Positions 18,591-28,694 of a stretch of 64,000 nt of DNA are shown in pieces. Location: the NCBI RefSeq assembly GCF_011009015.1, contig NZ_CP048878.1, forward strand, positions 4,804,354 through 4,868,353, given 5' to 3'. The stretch is from Spartinivicinus ruber (GTDB lineage Bacteria; Pseudomonadota; Gammaproteobacteria; Pseudomonadales; Zooshikellaceae). The notes below the pieces were generated by a model. That model saw only the letters and a program-made list of their open reading frames with translations, was not told the DNA's origin and did no database searches. The first letter of the stretch is position 1, and every line of letters begins with the position of its first letter. A program made the position numbers and the translations under genes.

Positions 18591-18710
18591 GTTTACCAGT
18601 CTTCATCACTTTTTAAATTACCGATTCCAATTCAAAATTCATATTTTCATCAAAAATAGATGCAAAATAGCTTAAGTGATGCGTGTAGTAGTTATCTAAC
18701 AAAATAAAAA

Positions 18711-18741
18711 AGCCAGCCATTACATAACGTAATGGCTGGCT
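18711..18741 (-). terminator. Rho-independent terminator of adk
   Basis: A perfect 13-bp stem (AGCCAGCCATTAC with GTAATGGCTGGCT), 5-nt loop and T-run on the minus strand, 27 bases after the adk stop. T-rich sequence on both sides makes it potentially bidirectional. Confidence 0.93.
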
Positions 18742-18767
18742 TTTTCAGTTAAGCTAACGCTTAAGAT

Positions 18768-19529
<762 letters not shown>

Positions 19530-19605
19530 TTAGCCAGCTAATGCCAGCACGCTAGGTCGTATTCACAATAGCCTTTGCTGAGATGGGCGACCCCTTCACC
19601 CTATA

Positions 19606-21030
19606 TTATGCCACCAAACTATGGTTAATCCGGCTTAAGCATTGGTATTCACAAAGCGTTTCACTCGCTAGCTGTTGAACTAGCTGTTTGGGTACTGCTA
19701 GTGCTTTACAGCAACTGTCACTTGATGCACTGGTAGTTCGGTACCCGACCTGATATTCACTTAGTAAACAGTTCACCAACTTTAGTAACAGCGCCATATC
19801 ATCATTTTTAATGACCTCCACTGGTTGGAGGTGAGCACCAACACTTTCACATAAATGGGATGGCCACCCCCACTTTAACAATAAACAAGCACCTAATGCC
19901 GGATAACCCATTCTCAACACACTATTTGCTTGACCTAACCTAACCAGTTTGCTGGCCAACTTTCGTATTGATTGATGAGGATTTGCATTGGCCATTTTAT
20001 TTAACAAAACAAACTCAGGTGGATAAAAATGACCTATAGCAACGATGCCCAATTGGTGGATTAAACCTAATAAGTGGGCTGTATGTTGCTTATCTTGCAA
20101 CTGAGTACATTCGGCTGCAATTTTCTGAGCAAGGTGAGCACTATATAAAGCCACTCGCCACCAGGCCGCTTTTCCCACCACTCCTCTTACTGGTGTTCTG
20201 AATTGCCGTAAGATTAATATGCCTATCGCTAAATTAGCTGCAACCCTTGGTGTTAAAGACTTTATTACTGACTCAAGCGCTTTTGAATCATCAGTTGCTA
20301 TGGGGTTTGCATCATCACTAGCTAAAATACCTGCATATTGAACTAAGTGCTGCTTAACTCCTGGCGCCTTTTTTAGTAACTCAGTTACAAGCTCAATATC
20401 GTCATTTTTTTCCATCAATAACTGCTCAACCAATTCATTTTGCTGAGGCCAATCAATCAAGCAGTTAAACTCATTATTTTTTGAAGTCTCTGTGTAATAA
20501 CAGGTATCGGTTATTAACTGTTTCTTGGTAACGTCAAGCTGACGTTGATCAGCCTCATCAAGATCAACATCAGGAAAAGAGGCAAAGAGTGCGTGGGGAT
20601 TTAAAAACTTGAATTCATCTGCTGCAACACCTATCAAGAAGTTAGCACAGCCAGCAATAAAGTAGACTTTATCAGTACACAATAGCTGATTATCAATCAC
20701 GCAGCGCAAGTGGTAAGGCTCACTTAAAGCTGGAGCAGCTCCCGGCTCACAATCAGCAAAAATCTTATTGATTTCCGGCATAGCTAATGGTTTGACCGGA
20801 CATCCCAGCAGTTTACCTAATTGAGAGGTAGTGACCACCTGATTTAAACCAGTAACCACCATCAGCAACTGCTGATTTGTTCGATAAATAGCAGGTAAAG
20901 CCAACTGTTTAGGTTGAATACCTACCTGTTTAATCGCATCCAAGAACGGCAAGTCACGCCTAATTTGTAAGGCTTGAAAGCAGACCCCCTTGGCAGCAAG
21001 GTAACGTTTTACTCGAGTTGCAATATGCAT
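19606..21030 (-). CDS. YbaK-like deacylase domain fused to HDOD domain
   Basis: 474 residues. Residues about 1–150 look like a YbaK/ProX aminoacyl-tRNA deacylase-related domain (RVKRYLAAKGVCFQAL, LLMVVTGLNQVV, AADEFKFLNPHALFASFPD). Residues about 210–410 are an HDOD domain (NELVEQLL, LTPRVAANLAIGIL, AHLLGLIHQLG, LLLKWGWP). HDOD is an HD-related domain without the metal-binding HD pair, linked to signalling. This fusion occurs in pseudomonads as far as I recall; its biochemical role is not established. The N-terminal domain may not be catalytic. Lies between adk and ppc. Confidence 0.8.
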   Translation of the reverse strand: MHIATRVKRYLAAKGVCFQALQIRRDLPFLDAIKQVGIQPKQLALPAIYRTNQQLLMVVTGLNQVVTTSQLGKLLGCPVKPLAMPEINKIFADCEPGAAPALSEPYHLRCVIDNQLLCTDKVYFIAGCANFLIGVAADEFKFLNPHALFASFPDVDLDEADQRQLDVTKKQLITDTCYYTETSKNNEFNCLIDWPQQNELVEQLLMEKNDDIELVTELLKKAPGVKQHLVQYAGILASDDANPIATDDSKALESVIKSLTPRVAANLAIGILILRQFRTPVRGVVGKAAWWRVALYSAHLAQKIAAECTQLQDKQHTAHLLGLIHQLGIVAIGHFYPPEFVLLNKMANANPHQSIRKLASKLVRLGQANSVLRMGYPALGACLLLKWGWPSHLCESVGAHLQPVEVIKNDDMALLLKLVNCLLSEYQVGYRTTSASSDSCCKALAVPKQLVQQLASETLCEYQCLSRINHSLVA

Positions 21031-21305
21031 GGCTTATCCCAGACCTACTTTAAAACTAAACCATGGCGTTAGCTTGTTATATTTATCATTTAAAAAGCTT
21101 CCAGAAATAAATTATGGTTCACAATGAGTAATTTGCGACTCTAATTTACAACTTTTTTACAGAGGCATATCCGTGAGCCTAGCCCAGCCAGTTTAATCAA
21201 GCACTTACAAACGTAAAAAATAAACTGATTCTAACTGATGGACTACTTCGTTAGCTCTCCCCCTAACAGTCCTCATTAAGAATAGCAGCAGTTAGTTGAT
21301 ATTTA

Positions 21306-23936
21306 TCAACCCGTATTTCTCATTCCCGCAGCTATTCCAGTAATAGTTACCATTAATGCCTGCTCAATCAGGTCAGTAACCAACTCAGGATTATTTCTCG
21401 CTCGATAGAGTAACTCAACCTGTAGTACATTTAGAGGATCCGTATAAGGATTTCTTAGTGCGATTGACTGCTGCACCCAAGGCTCATCCGCCAACAAAGT
21501 CTCTGACCCAGTAAGTTGTTTAACCATCGAGACTGTATGCGCCAACTGCTGTTGCAACTGAAAACCCAATGGTTTCAAAGAAGCAGGTACTAGTCGTTCA
21601 TCATAGTGTGCAGCCAAAGTTAAATCAGCCTTTGCCAAAACCATTTCCAGCATATTGATCTTGGCTCGAAAAAAGGGCCATTGTGACATCATTTCTGTTA
21701 GAGAGTTACTACCAGACTCAGTTAATATAGATTCCAGTGCTTCACCTGCTCCAAGCCAGGAAGGTAGCATTAAGCGGTTTTGGGTCCAAGCAAAAATCCA
21801 GGGAATAGCACGCAAACTTTCAATCCCCCCTTCTTGTCTTCTTTTTGCAGGACGGCTACCCAAGGGTAATTTGCCCAGCTCTTGCTCTGGAGTAGCAGCA
21901 CGAAAATAATGGACGAAGTCTGGTGTTTCTTTCACGGTTTGCCGATAAACTGTTAATGACTGATTAGCAATTTTCGCCATGGTGCCTCGCCAGTTATTAG
22001 TGGGCACTGGTGGTGGTAGCAGTTTCGCTTCAATTGCTGCACACCAATAAAGCACCATACTTCTTACGGCGACATCTGGTAAACCAAACTTAAAACGAAT
22101 CATCTCTCCTTGTTCAGTTACCCGCATCCCATGATCAAGTGAGCCCGGGGGTTGAGATAATATCGCCGCATGGGCTGGACCACCACCGCGTCCAATTGAA
22201 CCGCCCCTACCATGAAAAAGTACCAATTGAACATTATGTTTATTGGCCACTTGCACTAATTTTTCCTGTGCTTGGTATTGAGCCCAGGCAGCAGCTAAAA
22301 AACCAGCATCTTTTGCAGAATCAGAATAACCAATCATCACCTGCTGATAACCATTGATATATTGCTGATACCACTCAACACTTAACAACCGGTCAATAAT
22401 TTCAGCCGCCTGATCCAGATCAGCAAGGGTTTCAAACAAGGGCACTACAGGAATTTTATATTCAACATCCGTTGCTTTCAGCAAGAGCAATACAGCAAGT
22501 ACATCAGAAGGTTGACTAGCCATCGAAATAACATAGCTACCCATTGCCGTTGCAGGCTGTCGGGCAATTACTCGACAGGTATCGAGTAACTCCTGAGTTT
22601 CAGCAGAGGGCCGCCATTTTGATGGAATTAACGGCCTTTTGCTGGCTAATTCTTGAAGCAAAAACCGTTGCTTTTGTTGTTCATTCCATTCAGCATAATT
22701 CCCCAGCTCCAAATAATTAACAATCTCAGCAATTGCCGCAGTATGCCGACCGGCTTCCTGGCGAATATCTAATTTAACTAAATGCAAACCAAAGCAGTGG
22801 GCTCGATACAAGGTATCTAATATTGGACCATTAGCGATTGTTTCCATGCCACAATCAACTAATGATTGATAACAAAGTGCTAGTGGCTCAATTAATGCCT
22901 GATCATCAAGCAAAACATTATTACTAGGTGTAACTGGCTCAGATAATGACTGTTCAGCCCACAACAAAGTGGCTTTTAACCGCTGCTTTAGTTGTTTTAA
23001 TAAAGCTCGATAAGGCTCATTAACTGCATCTACTTTAGCACGTAATGGCTCACTACAAATGGCCATTGATAGCTCATCAATTAATATCTGGATATCTCTT
23101 AAATACAAATCGGCAGCCATCCAGCGAGATAACAGTAATACCTCAGCTGTCACTTTGGCTGTGACATTAGGGTTGCCATCTCTATCTCCTCCCATCCAAG
23201 ATGCAACCCGAATGGGTATTACCTGCTTCGATAGATTGATACCCAGAACCTTTTCCAACTCTGTCGTTAGTACCCTACAAAAAGCTGGCACAGCTGACCA
23301 CAAGGAGTTCTCAATGGTAGCAAAGCCCCATTTTGCCTCATCCACCGGGGTTGGACGGTGTTGACGAATTTCATTAGTGTGCCAAGCTTGGCTAATCAAC
23401 TGGGCTAGTCGGTTGTGGATTTTCTCCTGTTTAACCGTATCCCCTCCCTGATCTTTTTCAGCCAAACAATCCGCAATCGCTTCATGCTTTTTGATTAATG
23501 TACGACGGGTGACTTCTGTGGGGTGAGCAGTTAACACCAGCTCAATCGCCATTTGCTCAATGGCCTCAGTAATAACCAATTTATTTAGCGGCTGAGATTT
23601 TAGTTTTTGTAATAATGCGTTAATGGGGTTAGCTTGAATGTTATCGTCTCGATAAAAAGGTGAGATAGTATGGTATTGCTCTGCAATATTAGCTAAATTA
23701 AGAAACTGACTAAATGCACGAGCCAGTGGTAGCAACTCATCATCACTTAACTGCTGTAGAGCTTCAACTAACGCTAGGTGGTCAGGCGTTCCTCCTGCCC
23801 GCTCTGATTTTGAAAGCCGTCTAATCCACTCAACTTTGCCTAGAAATTCTTCACCTAAGTCGTCTTTTATCGTTTGACCAAGAAATTCACCCAGTAAATG
23901 AACATCACTCCACAGTGCAGCCTGTGAATCATTCAT
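21306..23936 (-). CDS. ppc: Phosphoenolpyruvate carboxylase
   Basis: 876 residues, normal length. Catalytic H138 in VLTAHPTEVTRR, the GYSDSAKDAGF block with its Lys near residue 541, the glycine-rich FHGRGGSIGRGGGPAH and the C-terminal RNTG end are all present. It carboxylates PEP to oxaloacetate, refilling the TCA cycle; bacterial forms are commonly inhibited by aspartate and activated by acetyl-CoA. Upstream mazG is 58 bp away on the same strand. Confidence 0.98.
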   Translation of the reverse strand: MNDSQAALWSDVHLLGEFLGQTIKDDLGEEFLGKVEWIRRLSKSERAGGTPDHLALVEALQQLSDDELLPLARAFSQFLNLANIAEQYHTISPFYRDDNIQANPINALLQKLKSQPLNKLVITEAIEQMAIELVLTAHPTEVTRRTLIKKHEAIADCLAEKDQGGDTVKQEKIHNRLAQLISQAWHTNEIRQHRPTPVDEAKWGFATIENSLWSAVPAFCRVLTTELEKVLGINLSKQVIPIRVASWMGGDRDGNPNVTAKVTAEVLLLSRWMAADLYLRDIQILIDELSMAICSEPLRAKVDAVNEPYRALLKQLKQRLKATLLWAEQSLSEPVTPSNNVLLDDQALIEPLALCYQSLVDCGMETIANGPILDTLYRAHCFGLHLVKLDIRQEAGRHTAAIAEIVNYLELGNYAEWNEQQKQRFLLQELASKRPLIPSKWRPSAETQELLDTCRVIARQPATAMGSYVISMASQPSDVLAVLLLLKATDVEYKIPVVPLFETLADLDQAAEIIDRLLSVEWYQQYINGYQQVMIGYSDSAKDAGFLAAAWAQYQAQEKLVQVANKHNVQLVLFHGRGGSIGRGGGPAHAAILSQPPGSLDHGMRVTEQGEMIRFKFGLPDVAVRSMVLYWCAAIEAKLLPPPVPTNNWRGTMAKIANQSLTVYRQTVKETPDFVHYFRAATPEQELGKLPLGSRPAKRRQEGGIESLRAIPWIFAWTQNRLMLPSWLGAGEALESILTESGSNSLTEMMSQWPFFRAKINMLEMVLAKADLTLAAHYDERLVPASLKPLGFQLQQQLAHTVSMVKQLTGSETLLADEPWVQQSIALRNPYTDPLNVLQVELLYRARNNPELVTDLIEQALMVTITGIAAGMRNTG

Positions 23937-23994
23937 TCAAATCTCCTATATATTACTCACTTATACAGTCGTTGATACATATTAAAGTATGTCA

Positions 23995-24828
23995 TTAGCT
24001 TTGATTATTTTGTTTTGCTTGATTCCACAGCCAATCCATTTCACTTAGTGTTGCTTCCATTAGTGTTTTATTTTGTTCGATTAATTGTTTCTCTATCCAA
24101 TTAAACCGTTCAATAAACTTTTGATTGGTTTGCTCTAATGCTTGTTCTGGGTTAACTTTAAGATGTCGAGCTAAGTTTACACAACAAAAAAGTAAGTCAC
24201 CTAATTCTGCTTCGATATTTTGCTGATTATCTACTTCCAGTTCGGTTTCCAACTCAGTTAACTCTTCCTTCAATTTGGCAACCACTAATTTAATGTTGCT
24301 CCAATCAAAGCCAACTTTTGCTGCTTGTTTTTGCAATTTAAGCGCCTTAGTTAAGGCAGGCAATCCCGCTGGTACTTCACTGATAAAATGCTGCACTGGG
24401 TTATTTTTTACTAACTTTCCTTGCTTTTGTTTTTCTAACGTTTTAATTTTTTCCCAATTTGCTGCTATTTGTTTTTCACTGATTTCATCTTCAGGCTGAC
24501 GTTTAGATGCTAATGTTCCCTCAGGGAAAACATGTGGATGCCGTCGAATTAATTTTTCTACTAACTGATTAACGATGTCAGCAAAATCAAAACGACTTTC
24601 TTCTTTCGCAAGCTGAGCATAAAAAATGACTTGAAAAAGCAAGTCACCTAGCTCTTCTTCTAAATGCGGAAAATCCTGCTTAGCAATCGCATCTGCAACT
24701 TCATAAGCTTCTTCAATGGTATGAGGAACAATTGTCCGATAGCTTTGTTTAATATCCCAAGGACAGCCAATGTCCGGATCACGCAACCGTTCCATCAAAT
24801 ATAATAAATCTTCAGTTGTATACTTCAT
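23995..24828 (-). CDS. mazG: Nucleoside triphosphate pyrophosphohydrolase MazG
   Basis: 277 residues with two MazG domains. The first has DIGCPWDIKQS and EEAYEVADAI…EEELGDLLFQV; the second has ELEVDNQQNIEAELGDLLFCCVNLARHL. The acidic clusters bind Mg2+. MazG hydrolyses NTPs to NMP and pyrophosphate; in E. coli it lowers ppGpp levels. It begins 33 bp after relA ends and is likely co-transcribed, as in Pseudomonas. Confidence 0.96.
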   Translation of the reverse strand: MKYTTEDLLYLMERLRDPDIGCPWDIKQSYRTIVPHTIEEAYEVADAIAKQDFPHLEEELGDLLFQVIFYAQLAKEESRFDFADIVNQLVEKLIRRHPHVFPEGTLASKRQPEDEISEKQIAANWEKIKTLEKQKQGKLVKNNPVQHFISEVPAGLPALTKALKLQKQAAKVGFDWSNIKLVVAKLKEELTELETELEVDNQQNIEAELGDLLFCCVNLARHLKVNPEQALEQTNQKFIERFNWIEKQLIEQNKTLMEATLSEMDWLWNQAKQNNQS

Positions 24829-24861
24829 AAAAAATCAGACTAGAGGTGAATTTTATTAATA

Positions 24862-27102
24862 CTAATGCTGTTTATCCCTAACCACTTCAATAACATTGGA
24901 CACTTGATTAATTTTGGCTAATACTCGCCCTAATGCCTGTATACTACTCACCTCAATGGTAAGTTTCATCACAGCTAGGTTATCATCCTTATCTGACTGA
25001 GTATTCACTGCTAAAACATTAACTTTTTCATTGGCTAAAACAATTGTAATGTCGCGCAATAGGCCTGACCGGTCGTAAGCTTTTATCAAGACGTTAACAG
25101 GATAAATATTAACCTGTTCACTCACCCAATCTACTTCAATAAAGCGCTCAGGCTCTTTTTCTTGAAGCTGTAATGCTGTAGGACAATCCTGACGATGTAT
25201 TGTGACTCCACGCCCTACGGTTATATACCCAACAATATCATCTCCTGGTAACGGATGACAGCAACCAGCCATTTGGGTCAGTAAATTACCAACACCACTG
25301 ACAACAACGTCACTATCAGCAACTTTACTATACTGACTAGGGCGTGTTTTAAACTCAAACTCTTTAACATCTTTGGGTTCTACCAGTTGCTGGGCAGCAT
25401 TAATGACATGGTTTTGTTTTAAGTCACCAGCACCCACCGCTGCATACATATCATCTGCGGTTTGATAGTTAACCACTTTAGCAAGTTCGTCATAATCGTC
25501 AATTTGCAGGGCTAACCGTTTAAGTTCACGCTCTAAGTGTGCCCGACCCGCTACAATATTATGCTCACGATCTTGCTCTTTAAACCAGTGAGTAATTTTG
25601 GCCCTTGCTCTTGATGTAGTTACATAACCTAAATTTGGGTTTAACCAATCCCTGCTCGGCGTGGCACCTGGACCTGTTAAAATTTCAACCTGATCTCCCG
25701 TTTTCAAGGTATGATTCAGTGGCACAATTCGCCCACCTACTTTAGCTCCACGACAGGTATTGCCCACTTCAGTATGGATCCGAAAAGCAAAATCAATAGG
25801 AGTAGCTCCCATAGACAAATCAACTACATGACCATCCTTGGTAAAAACATAAATTCGGTCAGGTTCAATATCAGCACGTAATTGATCGGCAAGGTTTTCC
25901 ATGTCGCCAATTTCTTCATGCCACTCAAGTACCTGCCTTAGCCATGTAATTTTTTCTTCATAACTGTCACGAACTGAATTTATATCCGTACCTTTATAAA
26001 GCCAGTGTGCACAAACGCCTTTTTCTGCTTCTTCGTGCATTTTATAGGTACGGATTTGTACTTCGAGGTTTTTTCCTTCAGGCCCAATAACTGCCGTATG
26101 TAATGACCGATAACCATTTTCCTTTGGCGTAGCAATATAATCATCAAATTCTTTAGGGATATGTTTCCATAAGGAATGGATAATACCTAGTGTGGCATAA
26201 CAGTCTCTCACTTCAGGAACTAATACCCTTACTGCCCTGACATCATAGACTTCTCTAAACTCAATACCTTTACGGCGCATTTTGCGCCAAATACTATAAA
26301 TGTGTTTTGCTCGCCCTGTAATATCAGATTCAATACCCGCTTCTGTTAAAGAATCCTTTAGTGTTTTTATTGCATCAGCAATATACTGTTCACGATCAAC
26401 TCGTCTCTCATCTAATAATCTGGCAATTTTTTTGTAATCTTGAGGCTTAAGGTAACGAAAAGATAAATCCTCTAGCTCCCACTTAATATAACCAATCCCA
26501 AGCCGATGGGCTAAAGGAGCATAAATATTAAATACTTCTTGTGCTACTCGCCGCCGCTTTTCCTTATCAGCCGGCTTAATTGCTCTGATTGCACAAGTAC
26601 GCTCAGCTAATTTAATTAAGGCAACTCTTACATCATCAATGACAGATACCAGCATTTTCCGAACTTTATCCAGCTGGCCATGTTCCTGCCCTAGAACTTT
26701 ATTGCGGTTATGCATTTGCAAAGAACTAATTGCTGCCATGCCTAACACACCTTCGATAAGCTTGGCTACACGGTTGCCAAACTGCTCTTTAACCTTTTTA
26801 AGCGGTAATTTGTGCTCTCTAACACCACGATAAAGAATGGCAGCAATCAGGCTTTCTTGATCCAGGTTTAGTTCAGCAAGAATTTGTGCCATTTCCAACC
26901 CAGTACGAAAGCTACTAGTCCCTTCAACCCAAATATTTTTTTCGGAACTGGCTTCTAGTTCCGCCTGCATACTAATGCTACAAGCCAGCCTAACCTGATC
27001 TATTTCTTTAATATTGGCATCTTGGCTGAATTGAGATAGCCATGCATCAATATTGACAGAACCATCTTCATGTATTGGGTGTTCTTCACGTACTTTAACC
27101 AT
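24862..27102 (-). CDS. relA: GTP pyrophosphokinase (ppGpp synthetase I)
   Basis: 746 residues. The N-terminal hydrolase-like domain lacks the His-Asp pair (YRGVREHKL replaces the HD motif), as in RelA rather than SpoT. The synthetase domain has YSIWRKMRRKG, REVYDVRAVRVLV, the acidic EFDDYIATPKENGYRSLHT motif and VQIRTYKMH. TGS (IYVFTKDGHVVDL), a Cys-containing zinc-finger region (GCCHPLPGDD) and a C-terminal ACT domain follow. It makes (p)ppGpp on ribosomes blocked by uncharged tRNA. The rlmD gene that sits between relA and cysM in Pseudomonas is absent here. Confidence 0.98.
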   Translation of the reverse strand: MVKVREEHPIHEDGSVNIDAWLSQFSQDANIKEIDQVRLACSISMQAELEASSEKNIWVEGTSSFRTGLEMAQILAELNLDQESLIAAILYRGVREHKLPLKKVKEQFGNRVAKLIEGVLGMAAISSLQMHNRNKVLGQEHGQLDKVRKMLVSVIDDVRVALIKLAERTCAIRAIKPADKEKRRRVAQEVFNIYAPLAHRLGIGYIKWELEDLSFRYLKPQDYKKIARLLDERRVDREQYIADAIKTLKDSLTEAGIESDITGRAKHIYSIWRKMRRKGIEFREVYDVRAVRVLVPEVRDCYATLGIIHSLWKHIPKEFDDYIATPKENGYRSLHTAVIGPEGKNLEVQIRTYKMHEEAEKGVCAHWLYKGTDINSVRDSYEEKITWLRQVLEWHEEIGDMENLADQLRADIEPDRIYVFTKDGHVVDLSMGATPIDFAFRIHTEVGNTCRGAKVGGRIVPLNHTLKTGDQVEILTGPGATPSRDWLNPNLGYVTTSRARAKITHWFKEQDREHNIVAGRAHLERELKRLALQIDDYDELAKVVNYQTADDMYAAVGAGDLKQNHVINAAQQLVEPKDVKEFEFKTRPSQYSKVADSDVVVSGVGNLLTQMAGCCHPLPGDDIVGYITVGRGVTIHRQDCPTALQLQEKEPERFIEVDWVSEQVNIYPVNVLIKAYDRSGLLRDITIVLANEKVNVLAVNTQSDKDDNLAVMKLTIEVSSIQALGRVLAKINQVSNVIEVVRDKQH

Positions 27103-27602
27103 GAGTGATCCACTGATCTATTCTGCTAGTTTTCTAGCTTACTTAACTTTCAAGAGCGCACCATTTAAAGTCATTTAAACGAAAAACAACCGCGCAATTA
27201 AGAAACCTTTAACAGACAACCTAACCTCAGCATAAGTCATCTAAAATCAGTTATTATAACTAGTGGCAATATAGGTCAAAACCCTAATGCACTTGATTAA
27301 TTTTTACCACCCTTGTTGTTTCCATTTAAATGCTACCTGCTTATAAGACTACAAACAGCAGTGCTAGTGCTGTACAAATACAACAATCTATACGTTAAGT
27401 ATTACAACCTGCCATTTTAACTTATTTTTTAATAATTTTGACTAAACAACGAGTAGAAGTTTGCGAAGTAGCTGATTTACAATCAGTAGACACTCGCTCC
27501 ACAGGCAGGGAATGTCAAATATCCGTGTGATAATTTCGTGCTCCTCGCAACCACTGACCAATAGCTACGAGAATATTGCTGCAGCACTAGTATTTAAGTA
27601 GT
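27103..27602. other. 500-bp relA–cysM intergenic stretch
   Basis: AT-rich, with stops in all frames and no recognisable remnant of rlmD. A 6-bp stem with 3-nt loop (CTGATT/AATCAG, near 27470–27485) is the clearest structure. It should contain the relA promoter. Confidence 0.5.
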
Positions 27603-28511
27603 TTATGGTTTGTCTGCGCCAAATACACCAGTTGATAAATATCGATCACCCCGATCACAAATAATGGCAACAATCGTTGCATTTTCTACTTGTTGAGCAA
27701 TTTTAAGTGCCGCTGCCACTGCTCCACCAGATGATACACCACAGAAGATACCTTCTTCCCGAGCAAGTTTACGCATAGTGACTTCTGCTTCCTGCTGAGT
27801 AATATCCATCACCACATCAACACGTTCTGGTTCAAAAATAGTGGGTAAATAGGCTTTTGGCCACCGCCGAATACCAGGAATACTGGACCCTTCAGCTGGC
27901 TGTAAGCCGATAATCTGGACTGCTGGATTTTGTTCTTTTAAATAACGTGATGCGCCCATAATAGTGCCAGTAGTTCCCATAGAACTGATAAAGTGAGTTA
28001 TTTCCCCTTGGGTTTGCTTCCACAGTTCTGGGCCAGTCCCTTGATAATGAGCTAAAGGATTAGCTTTATTAGCAAACTGATTCAGCACCAAACCCTTGCC
28101 ATCACGCTCCATTTGATCGGCTAAATCTCGAGCACCTTCCATTCCTTGTTCTGGACTAACCCTAACCAGCTCAGCACCATAAGCCGTCATCGCAGCCCGT
28201 CGCTCTTCACTCATGTTATCAGGCATAATTAAAACCATTCGATAACCTTTAATGGCCGCTGCCATGGCCAACGCTATGCCTGTATTACCACTGGTTGCTT
28301 CAATCAACGTATCACCTGGTTTTATTACTCCCTGCCGTTCTGCCTCATTAATCATCATCAACGCAGGGCGGTCTTTGACTGAGCCTGCTGGATTGTTTCC
28401 CTCCAATTTAACGAGTACATTATTACTAGTGGTATTACCTGTTATTCGCTGCAAACGAACTAAGGGCGTATTACCAACGAGTGACTCAATGGTGGGATAA
28501 TTTACCGCCAT
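27603..28511 (-). CDS. cysM: Cysteine synthase B
   Basis: 302 residues, PLP-dependent fold type II. The cofactor lysine is K46 in NPAGSVKDRPA; the substrate loop is EATSGNTGIALA and the phosphate loop GTTGTIMGA. The RRWPKAYLP and SSIPGIRR segments favour the CysM subgroup over CysK. It makes cysteine from O-acetylserine and sulfide or thiosulfate. It is divergent from gacS across 183 bp, the order seen in pseudomonads. Confidence 0.95.
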   Translation of the reverse strand: MAVNYPTIESLVGNTPLVRLQRITGNTTSNNVLVKLEGNNPAGSVKDRPALMMINEAERQGVIKPGDTLIEATSGNTGIALAMAAAIKGYRMVLIMPDNMSEERRAAMTAYGAELVRVSPEQGMEGARDLADQMERDGKGLVLNQFANKANPLAHYQGTGPELWKQTQGEITHFISSMGTTGTIMGASRYLKEQNPAVQIIGLQPAEGSSIPGIRRWPKAYLPTIFEPERVDVVMDITQQEAEVTMRKLAREEGIFCGVSSGGAVAAALKIAQQVENATIVAIICDRGDRYLSTGVFGADKP

Positions 28512-28694
28512 GCTTTATCCTCTTTATCAACAGTTTACGTTTAATAACTTCTCCGATAATAAGCTGTCTGCAGAAGAACCGTTAATATTGAAAAACTATA
28601 TAGTTACATCTGTTAAACATAAGAAGCTGGTTTATTATACTGATTTGTCATACTCAGGTGTAGTATTGATCCCGCTAAAGGTAAAGAACTCATT

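Larger units (their letters stand above)
16329..18710. other. 2.4 kb stretch without a convincing gene
   Basis: Between the start of the AT-hook gene and the adk terminator I find no long frame with family features; all frames are short and interrupted. The stretch contains dispersed-repeat members (16795, 17031), a 9-bp hairpin at 16507–16532, a switch-like trio of complementary segments (16851–16916), two adjacent long imperfect hairpins (17812–17938) and an 11-bp inverted repeat 71 bases apart (18498–18590). No tRNA, tmRNA, RNase P or SRP RNA signature was seen. It may hold unrecognised small RNAs, decayed genes or repeat remnants. Confidence 0.6.

Noticed and set aside
16329-18710. tRNA, tmRNA, RNase P or SRP RNA in the gene-free stretch
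   Set aside because: No GGTTCGA-type T-loop or other family signature was seen on either strand.
27470-27602. Possible remnant of rlmD between relA and cysM
   Set aside because: No conserved rlmD block could be recognised in any frame.
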